64,000 nt of DNA from Bacteroidales bacterium (lineage in GTDB: Bacteria > Bacteroidota > Bacteroidia > Bacteroidales > Rikenellaceae). Below are positions 54,472 through 61,509 of the stretch, piece by piece. Location: NCBI GenBank assembly GCA_910575495.1, contig CAJTFS010000005.1, positions 1-64,000 of the forward strand, given 5' to 3'. The position numbers and the translations under genes were made by a program. The notes under the pieces are model-generated. The model did no database searches, was not told where the DNA came from, and saw only the letters and a program-made list of their open reading frames with translations. Each line of letters starts with the position of its first letter. Position 1 is the stretch's first letter.

Positions 54472-54497
54472 AGAGAGCCGCCGAATGGCGACTCTCT
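54472..54497 (-). terminator. Terminator of the SusC-SusD operon
   Basis: AGAGAG-c-CGCC / GGCG-a-CTCTCT stem with a GAAT loop, followed on the minus strand by a long T run (the A8 tract before 54472); 21 bp past the SusD stop. Confidence 0.8.
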
Positions 54498-54517
54498 GAA
54501 AAACGCAGCCGAAAGGC

Positions 54518-56131
54518 CTATAAGGAGTTCTGATCGGAAATAGGAATCATCTTGTTGTTCTCGATCTCGGAGAGCGGAAGCTGATAGCGGAACAACGTAT
54601 TCTCCTGCTCGGCCTTGAGCTTGGCGCCGGAGAAATGGTTGTTGTTGGCAGCACCCCACGTAGCATCGCTACGGTCGACGGGGATGTTGAGACGGCGGTT
54701 ATCCAGGTACTCCATACCCTCGCCCCAGAACTCCACGCGCTTCTGGAAGTTGATCTCCTCCAGCAGGTCGGCCTTGGCCGAGACAGAGCAGGTGTAACCG
54801 GGCTGGCGCGTCTGCATGAAGCTTTCGAGCTCGGTAACGGCCGACGCATCGCCCTTGTGGGCCAGCGCCTCGATCTTCATCAGATAAGCCTCCTCGGAGC
54901 GCAGGTAGATGTAGTCGCCCAACTCCCAGCCGGAAGCGCCCTTTTCGGGATCGTATCCGGCCTGAACGACTTCACGACCCGAACCGATGAATTTCACGGA
55001 CTGGTATTCGACGGCTGCATAATTCGTATCGCGCAGCAACGTCACACGGCCGCCCTTGTAATCGATACCCGTCGAACGGTCGCAGCAGAACCATTGAAGA
55101 CGGAGGTCATCGTTGGCGATGCGGTCGACCAGCGGCTTGAAGCCGATACGTGCGATACCGATACCCGCATAACCGGCGGAATAAGCATCCATCTGCGAGA
55201 ACCACGATCTGTAAATCGTCGCATTGTCGGAGGTAATGCCGCAACCGAAAACGACGTCGGGCAGCGTCAGGCTGCTGAAGCCCTGGAGAAGCTGATCCTC
55301 ACCCTGCAACACAGGGAAGTTGTCGATAACGACCTGCGCATACTTGATGGCCTCGTCCCAGTTGTGCATGATCATGTGGGCGCGAGCCAGATACATGGCG
55401 GCCACGCAGCCGTCGAAATCGGCGGGCGTCGAAGTCTTGGTCATGCCGATCGACTCGAAGATGTCGTAGGACTCTTTCAGGTCGCCCATCAACTGCTCAT
55501 GAACCTGCGCCACCGTACTGCGGGGCTGCTGGCCCGTGATGACTTCGGTTACGATCGGCACGCAGAGCTCCTGCGACCAGTCGTACTTGGCACCCTTGCC
55601 CCACTTCGTACCGTCGGCACCCACGTAGTAGGAGAACTGATAGAGGTAGGTGAGCTGGAGGTAGGCATAACCGCGCATGCCGAGCGCGATTGCCTTGTAC
55701 TTCAGCACGGCCGGATCGGTCGTATCCTCTTCGATGGCGGCAAGCATCTGGTTGGCAGTGTCGATCACCCGGTAATACTCCTTCCAGCGGTTGCTCGTCG
55801 GAACGTAGTTCTCGGCACCGTAGTCGAGCAGATAGTGATAGATGCTCATGCCATAACGGTTGGTCATGACCATGTCGTTGCCCATGAGCGAGGTCAGGTA
55901 GTCGAAACTCTTCTGTCCGAAATAGTTGTGCTGGACATCCTGGGCATAATAGCTCTGCAAATCGTTGTACAAGCCGCTGACCTGTGCCGAAAACACCTTG
56001 TCGGGGTTTTCCACCGCTATTTCGTTTTTCCGATCGTCCGTCAGATAGGCCGTCACCTCGGCGTCCTCGCTGCACGAGACGAACGGCAGCGCGAATGCGA
56101 CCGACAGCAGGCTCCAAATTATCTTTTTCAT
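54518..56131 (-). CDS. SusD/RagB-family outer-membrane nutrient-binding lipoprotein
   Basis: 537 residues. Lipoprotein signal ending ALPFVSC. TPR-like helices and the C-terminal family region with YLRSEEAYLMKIEALAHKGD and INFQKRVEFWGEGMEYLDNRRLN. Lid and binding partner of the SusC encoded 21 bp upstream; its substrate is not evident. Expressed only if the invertible promoter at 59364 faces left. Confidence 0.95.
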   Translation of the reverse strand: MKKIIWSLLSVAFALPFVSCSEDAEVTAYLTDDRKNEIAVENPDKVFSAQVSGLYNDLQSYYAQDVQHNYFGQKSFDYLTSLMGNDMVMTNRYGMSIYHYLLDYGAENYVPTSNRWKEYYRVIDTANQMLAAIEEDTTDPAVLKYKAIALGMRGYAYLQLTYLYQFSYYVGADGTKWGKGAKYDWSQELCVPIVTEVITGQQPRSTVAQVHEQLMGDLKESYDIFESIGMTKTSTPADFDGCVAAMYLARAHMIMHNWDEAIKYAQVVIDNFPVLQGEDQLLQGFSSLTLPDVVFGCGITSDNATIYRSWFSQMDAYSAGYAGIGIARIGFKPLVDRIANDDLRLQWFCCDRSTGIDYKGGRVTLLRDTNYAAVEYQSVKFIGSGREVVQAGYDPEKGASGWELGDYIYLRSEEAYLMKIEALAHKGDASAVTELESFMQTRQPGYTCSVSAKADLLEEINFQKRVEFWGEGMEYLDNRRLNIPVDRSDATWGAANNNHFSGAKLKAEQENTLFRYQLPLSEIENNKMIPISDQNSL

Positions 56132-56152
56132 ACTTTTTTGCTGTTTTTCGGT

Positions 56153-59100
56153 TTAGAACGTAAGATTGACACCGCCCGAGATGACGCGCAGGGGCGAATA
56201 ACCGCCGAAGTCCTTGTTGCTGCCTGAAAGCGAGGTACGCGGGTCGAAGCCGCGGCGCGCCGAGCAGAGAGCCACGTTGTCGGCCGTCACGAATACGCGG
56301 AGGCCGCTGATGCCGAGCTTGCTCATCCAGCTCTTGGGGAACGAATAGCCGAGCGTCACGTTGCGCAGGCTGAAATAGGAAGCCTTGACCAGGTGGGCGT
56401 CGGAGGTCTGCGAGTAGGAGTTCGACGTGTTGTTTACGTTCCAGATCGGAAGTTCGCCCTGGCCCGTTTCGGGATCGAAGGTCTTCCACATATCCTTGTT
56501 GTGACCCACGTAGAAAGTAGACGACATGCCGTCGAGGTAGCTGTAGTCGTAAGCCCAGCCGCCGATCTGGAAAGCCGTGGCGATCGACAGGTCGATGCCC
56601 TTGTAGGCGAACGTCATGTTCAGACCGCCGGTGAAATCGGGCAGCGCCGACTTGCCGAGGTAATATTTCGTGGCGCCCGAATAGCTTTCGGTCGTCTCCT
56701 GGCCGGTGACATTGCCGTTCTCATCGAAAACGTCCTTGTACCACATGGGGGCACCGTTCTCGGTCATGCCGGCATACTTGTAAGTGTAATACTCGTAGAG
56801 GTTCTTGCCCTCCATGTACTTGAACGTACCGGTCACGATACCGTCGGCGCGGTTCTCCTCGGGAAGAGTCAGAATCTTGTTCTTGTAGTGCGAACCCAGC
56901 AGCGACACGGTCCACCGCAGGTCCTTGCGCTTCATGATGTCGACGTTGATCTCGAACTCGACGCCCTGGTTGCTCATGGCACCGAGGTTCTCCCAGTTGT
57001 AGGGGCGGCCTGCCGACGTGCTGAGCGTTTTCTTGAACAACATGTCGTCGGTCTTGCGGTAGAAGTACTCCACCGAACCGTAGACACGGTCCCAGAGACG
57101 GAAGTCGATGCCTGCGTCCCAGGTCTTCTGCTTCTCCCACGTCAGATCGGGGTTGCCGTAGAAAACGGGGGTGTAGCCAAGCGAGCTGCCGTCCCACGTG
57201 ATTTGGTACTGATCCTGGTAGGGCGTATAACCGTAGGCATAGCCCGGCAGGATCGACTCGTTGCCCTGCGTACCGTAGGATGCACGGATTTTCAGGTCGT
57301 TGAGCCACGAAGAAGCACCCTTCATGAAATTCTCCTGCGAGATGCGCCATGCGGCGCCCACCGACCAGAAGTTGCCCCATTTGTCGAGGAAGCGCGACGT
57401 GCCGTCGCGACGGAACGCTGCCGATACATAATATTTATGCGCATAGTCGTAGTCGGCCATGGCGAAGTAACCCTCGATGTTGTGGTTGACCTCGTAGCTT
57501 TCCAAAACTTCCAGGTTACCGCCGTTGCTCAACTCGGGATTCAGCGGGTCGAAGAAGCGGGTCTTCTGACCCTCGAAAGAAGTACCTTTGTATTGGAAGT
57601 ATTCGTGACCGATCTTAGCGGCAATATTATGCTGGCCGACCGATTTTGCATAGGCGAGAATCTGGTTGAAGTTGCTCGTCATGTCGTTGAAACTGCCCTT
57701 CGTACCGCGGCCGCCGAACGACTGTCCGTCGCCGATGGTCGGCGTATAGTAGGTCGTGGCGGACTTATTGGAGTAGTCGTAGCTGTAGTTGGCCGTGAAG
57801 GTGAAGTCCTTGAGGAACTTGACCTCTACATAGGCGCGCGAAGCGAGGTTGTGGTACACCGACTTGCGGATGTCCTCATGCAGGTTGGCAATGACGTTCT
57901 GGTTCGTGGCGGTAGGACGCGTCGTAGTACCGGCGGTCTGACCCGTACCGGCATCCCAGACCGGATTGCCCGCATTGTCGAGAACCATGTTGCCCTCGGC
58001 ATCGTAGGCGTGCACGGGGAAAATGGGAGCCCAGCTGCGGGCCACCTCGAAAGGATTGGATGCGGCGCCGGTGCGCTCGTTAAGGCCTTTCTGAGTAGCT
58101 TTCGCGTAGCTGACATTCATGCCCACCTTCAGCCAGCGTTTCAGCTGCGAATTGACATTCAGACGGGTCGTGAGACGCTCGTAAGACGAGCCGACGACGT
58201 AGGAATCGTTGTCGAGGTAACCCAACGACATGTAGTAGTCCGTACGGTCGTTGCCGCCCGAGGCCGAAGCGTTGTACTCCTGGCGGAACGAGTTGCGGAA
58301 CATGGCATCGGCGAAAGTGTCGTTGTAACGCAGACGGGCATTGGCGTTGAGCTTGCCGTCGGGAGTCACGAGATATTCGCCATTCGGAATAATGAAAGCG
58401 TTGTAGCCGCCCAGCTCGCCGAGAAGACTCTGCGAAGCATGAAGCGAAGCGGTTTCGAGATCCTTGGGAGCCAGACCGCCGTCGGGATTGCCCACCATGG
58501 CGGAGTTGCGGATACCGTACCAGGTCAGGCGGTAGAACTCGCCCGGATCGGTCACCATGTTGTAGTCCTTGTAGGCACGCTGGCTGACGCCCCACGTACC
58601 CTGGAACTGCACGGTCATGCGGTCGCGCTGTCCGGTCTTGGTGGTCACCATCACCACGCCGTTGGCCGCACGCGAACCGTAGAGCGAGTTCGACACGGCG
58701 TCTTTCGACACGGTGATCGACTGGATGTCGGTGGGATTGATGTCGGAGAGTTTGCCGTTGAAAGGCACGCCGTCGACGACGATCAGCGCGCTGTTGCTGG
58801 CCGAAAGCGAACCGATACCGCGGATGACGATCGACGCATCCTTACCGGGCTGGCCCGAGCTGTTGACAACCTGCAGACCGGCCACGGCGCCCTCCAACGC
58901 ATTGGAGACGGAAGATGCCTGCGAGTTCTGGATGATGTTGGACTTTACACTGCTGACCGAACCAACGAGGTCCTGCTTGCGCTTGGTACCGAACGCTACG
59001 ATCGTCACTTCGTCGATCGCCTGCGCATCTTCGTTGAGCACGATGTCGATTCGGGTCTTTCCGGCTACGGGGACCGATGCGGTTTCATAGCCCAGGAAAG

Positions 59101-59320
59101 ATACGAGGAGCGAAGCGTCGGCGGGGGCTGCGAGCGTGAAGCTGCCGTCGGCGCCCGTGGTGGTACCGGCGCTCGTGCCTTCCACGATCACCGTGGCGCC
59201 CGCTATCGGTGCGCCGTCCGTCCCGCTTACCTTGCCCGAGACGGCCCGGTTCTGTGCCGTCGAACCCAGCAGGCCCGCGCACAATACCGCAATTAACGAT
59301 AGTACGAGTTGTCTTACCAT
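56153..59320 (-). CDS. SusC/RagA-family TonB-dependent transporter (left, promoter-ON copy)
   Basis: 1055 residues. Signal peptide (VLSLIAVLCAGLLGSTAQ), CarboxypepD_reg-like domain (about 28-98), TonB box region at EVTIVAFGT (about 104-112), plug domain with IRGIGSLSASNSALIVVDG and SLYGSRAANGVVMVTTK, then a 22-strand barrel ending GGVNLTF. Its first 105 codons and leader are identical to those of the divergent SusC at 61195. Heads an operon with the SusD. Imports an unknown glycan or peptide. Confidence 0.95.
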   Translation of the reverse strand: MVRQLVLSLIAVLCAGLLGSTAQNRAVSGKVSGTDGAPIAGATVIVEGTSAGTTTGADGSFTLAAPADASLLVSFLGYETASVPVAGKTRIDIVLNEDAQAIDEVTIVAFGTKRKQDLVGSVSSVKSNIIQNSQASSVSNALEGAVAGLQVVNSSGQPGKDASIVIRGIGSLSASNSALIVVDGVPFNGKLSDINPTDIQSITVSKDAVSNSLYGSRAANGVVMVTTKTGQRDRMTVQFQGTWGVSQRAYKDYNMVTDPGEFYRLTWYGIRNSAMVGNPDGGLAPKDLETASLHASQSLLGELGGYNAFIIPNGEYLVTPDGKLNANARLRYNDTFADAMFRNSFRQEYNASASGGNDRTDYYMSLGYLDNDSYVVGSSYERLTTRLNVNSQLKRWLKVGMNVSYAKATQKGLNERTGAASNPFEVARSWAPIFPVHAYDAEGNMVLDNAGNPVWDAGTGQTAGTTTRPTATNQNVIANLHEDIRKSVYHNLASRAYVEVKFLKDFTFTANYSYDYSNKSATTYYTPTIGDGQSFGGRGTKGSFNDMTSNFNQILAYAKSVGQHNIAAKIGHEYFQYKGTSFEGQKTRFFDPLNPELSNGGNLEVLESYEVNHNIEGYFAMADYDYAHKYYVSAAFRRDGTSRFLDKWGNFWSVGAAWRISQENFMKGASSWLNDLKIRASYGTQGNESILPGYAYGYTPYQDQYQITWDGSSLGYTPVFYGNPDLTWEKQKTWDAGIDFRLWDRVYGSVEYFYRKTDDMLFKKTLSTSAGRPYNWENLGAMSNQGVEFEINVDIMKRKDLRWTVSLLGSHYKNKILTLPEENRADGIVTGTFKYMEGKNLYEYYTYKYAGMTENGAPMWYKDVFDENGNVTGQETTESYSGATKYYLGKSALPDFTGGLNMTFAYKGIDLSIATAFQIGGWAYDYSYLDGMSSTFYVGHNKDMWKTFDPETGQGELPIWNVNNTSNSYSQTSDAHLVKASYFSLRNVTLGYSFPKSWMSKLGISGLRVFVTADNVALCSARRGFDPRTSLSGSNKDFGGYSPLRVISGGVNLTF

Positions 59321-59355
59321 AAACGTTAATGTTAAGAGGTTTTTAAAATAAAAAA
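59006..59355. repeat. Left arm of a perfect 350-bp inverted repeat
   Basis: Identical, in reverse complement, to 61160-61509. Spans the leader from its T6 run, the ATG region ttaacattaacgtttATG and the first 105 codons of the left SusC. Confidence 0.95.
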
Positions 59356-59363
59356 GTTCAAGG

Positions 59364-59371
59364 CAAAGATA
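59364..59371 (-). promoter_or_regulatory. Invertible promoter (-7 TATCTTTG, -33 TTG) now driving the left SusC-SusD
   Basis: Exact -7 box with TTGC 19 bp further upstream, 43 bp before ATG 59320 and just outside the inverted-repeat arm. At the mirror position on the right (61144-61151) there is no such box. Confidence 0.8.
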
Positions 59372-59564
59372 ACGAACGGAACGTTAAAAAGCAAGAATAT
59401 TTATAAGAAAATTTAGTAACATGACGACTATTTTGTCAAAAGTGAAATTGGAATTACACTTTGTTAAAGTTTTTAAGGATATGCTTTCGAATCGTAATGC
59501 GCGTTTCGGAGCGCCGAATGCCCTTTTTTGAAAAAATGACTTGGCCGAAAGGTTGCGGTGCGCG

Positions 59565-60845
59565 TCATTCGGCCGGAACAAGGAACGTTTCGGACTCGGA
59601 AACCGCCTTTCCGGAACATGGGGCGGCCGTGTCGTTGGGATAGAGTGCGTCGATGCGTGCCGAAAGCCGGTTCATCTCGCCGTCGAGCGTCGAGTGGGTG
59701 ATGACGGCATAGATCTGGGTGGTGCGGATGCTCTTGTGCCCCAGCAGTTTGCTGATGGTCTCGATGGGAACGCCCTGCGACAGGGTGATGGTCGTGGCGA
59801 AGGTGTGGCGCGCCGCATGGAAAGTGATGTGCTTCGAGATGCCTGCCGCGGCGACGATCCGTTCCAGGCATTTGTTGCACCATCCGTTGCCGGGCAACGC
59901 GAAGATGCGGTCGTCGGGAGCTGCCGGGAAATAACGTTCCAGAATCGCCAGCGGCAGGGCGAAAAGCCGCACGCTCACTCCGGTTCCGGTCTTGCGGCGC
60001 GTGAGATCGATCCACGCATGGCCGCGGTTGTGCTGGATATGGCGCCGGGTGAGCCCGCGCAGATCGACATAGGAGAGCCCCGTGAAGCAGCTGAACAGAA
60101 AGGCGTCGCGCACGAGCCGCAGGGTTGCGGACGGCGGTTCCGACCGCACCAGCCGGTCGATCTCGTCGAGCGTGAGGTAGTTGCGGGCGACGAATTCGCT
60201 GCGGAGCTTGTAGCCGGCGAAAAGGTCGCCGTTCAGATAGCCTTTGCTCCGGGCCAGCATGAGGATATGTTTCAGAGCGATCATGTAGATCCAGGCGGTG
60301 TTCTTCCGGTGGCCGCACTGCCGGATGATGTAGGCATGGAAGCCCGTAAGAAAATCCTTGTCCAGCTCGTCGAACGCCAGGTCGCAGCGCCGGTAGGTAC
60401 GAAGGATGTAGCGTTCCAGGTGGCGGCAGACACACCTATATTTATTGTAGGTCGCCTGGCAGCGGCTCACTCCCACCATGCGGCGGAACTCCTCGTTGTG
60501 GCGCCGGAAGAAATCGAGCAGACGCCGCGGACGCTGTGCAACGCCGAAATAAGCCTCCTTGACCATCGCCGGCGTGACGAACGAACCGTCGAGAAAAAGT
60601 TTGCGGTAGCACGCTTCGAGACGGTAGCGGATGTCGTCCATGTGCCGGTTGAGTTCCCGGGCCGTGCGGCTCCGGCCGGCGGCCTGCCCGCCCGATGCGT
60701 TCCATAGTTCGCGCGCCACAGCCAGATGGGTGGAGAGCTGCACCCGCTGACCGCAAATCGTGATGCGTGCCATGATGGGCAGACGGCCGTCTCTGAGCGG
60801 AGCATTCTTCTTGAGGTAGAACAATATTCTGAATGTGTTTCTCAT
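59565..60845 (-). CDS. Tyrosine recombinase, likely invertase of the SusC switch
   Basis: 426 residues from ATG 60845 (MRNTFRILFYLKK); the frame is open upstream to 61025 but those residues look non-coding. Core-binding domain about 120-215; catalytic domain with HAARHTFAT, LGHKS and TTQIYAV (nucleophile Tyr); box I TGLSYVDL lacks Arg. Enclosed by the 350-bp inverted repeats and so inverted by its own action, like the Tsr-type enzymes of Bacteroides that invert SusC/surface loci. Confidence 0.92.
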   Translation of the reverse strand: MRNTFRILFYLKKNAPLRDGRLPIMARITICGQRVQLSTHLAVARELWNASGGQAAGRSRTARELNRHMDDIRYRLEACYRKLFLDGSFVTPAMVKEAYFGVAQRPRRLLDFFRRHNEEFRRMVGVSRCQATYNKYRCVCRHLERYILRTYRRCDLAFDELDKDFLTGFHAYIIRQCGHRKNTAWIYMIALKHILMLARSKGYLNGDLFAGYKLRSEFVARNYLTLDEIDRLVRSEPPSATLRLVRDAFLFSCFTGLSYVDLRGLTRRHIQHNRGHAWIDLTRRKTGTGVSVRLFALPLAILERYFPAAPDDRIFALPGNGWCNKCLERIVAAAGISKHITFHAARHTFATTITLSQGVPIETISKLLGHKSIRTTQIYAVITHSTLDGEMNRLSARIDALYPNDTAAPCSGKAVSESETFLVPAE

Positions 60846-61159
60846 GTTGTTCAGGGTTGTTTTCGGTTGACGGATCGCCGGTTGCCGGCCGCTTCGGCCG
60901 GGGGCTTCAATCTGCACGCAAGGTAACGATAAAGCGACCGCCGATTGTTGTATGAATCGGACCAAACGGCTTATTTTCTGCCGCTTCGGTCTTGAATTGA
61001 GGTGACGTTCTGGGGACCCTGCCACGAAACTTCCGCCGAACGCATGCGTCTTTTTACGGCTGATTGTCAGGCGATTGCGCGCAAATCGCCATTCCTTGCA
61101 TTCGAAAGCAACAACTATTTCATAATCAATGTCTTACCGTTGCGATTCACGGGTGTGCG
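60846..61159. other. Right part of the invertible segment, no gene
   Basis: About 310 bp upstream of the recombinase. A weak -7-like TACCTTGC (60918-60925, minus) may drive it. Toward the right arm only TACCGTTG (61135-61142) remotely resembles a promoter, so the right SusC appears off. Confidence 0.5.
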
Positions 61160-61509
61160 TTTTTTATTTTAAAAACCTCTTAACATTAACGTTTATGGTA
61201 AGACAACTCGTACTATCGTTAATTGCGGTATTGTGCGCGGGCCTGCTGGGTTCGACGGCACAGAACCGGGCCGTCTCGGGCAAGGTAAGCGGGACGGACG
61301 GCGCACCGATAGCGGGCGCCACGGTGATCGTGGAAGGCACGAGCGCCGGTACCACCACGGGCGCCGACGGCAGCTTCACGCTCGCAGCCCCCGCCGACGC
61401 TTCGCTCCTCGTATCTTTCCTGGGCTATGAAACCGCATCGGTCCCCGTAGCCGGAAAGACCCGAATCGACATCGTGCTCAACGAAGATGCGCAGGCGATC
61501 GACGAAGTG
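61160..61509. repeat. Right arm of the 350-bp inverted repeat
   Basis: Reverse complement of 59006-59355 without a mismatch. Identity stops exactly after the GTG (Val105) codon; the left gene continues ACGATCGTAG, the right one GTCGTGACGG. Confidence 0.95.

Larger units (their letters stand above)
59356..61159. mobile_element. Invertible 1804-bp segment (promoter plus recombinase)
   Basis: Unique DNA between the inverted-repeat arms. It carries one consensus promoter at its left edge (pointing out, to the left) and the tyrosine recombinase gene 59565-60845. Recombination between the arms would turn the segment around and place the promoter at 61144-61151, facing the right SusC. Confidence 0.85.

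Noticed and set aside
54263..54499. Lys/Arg/Ala-rich histone-like ORF
   Set aside because: Lies in a purine-rich tract open in several frames, next to the SusD terminator; start and composition are not gene-like.
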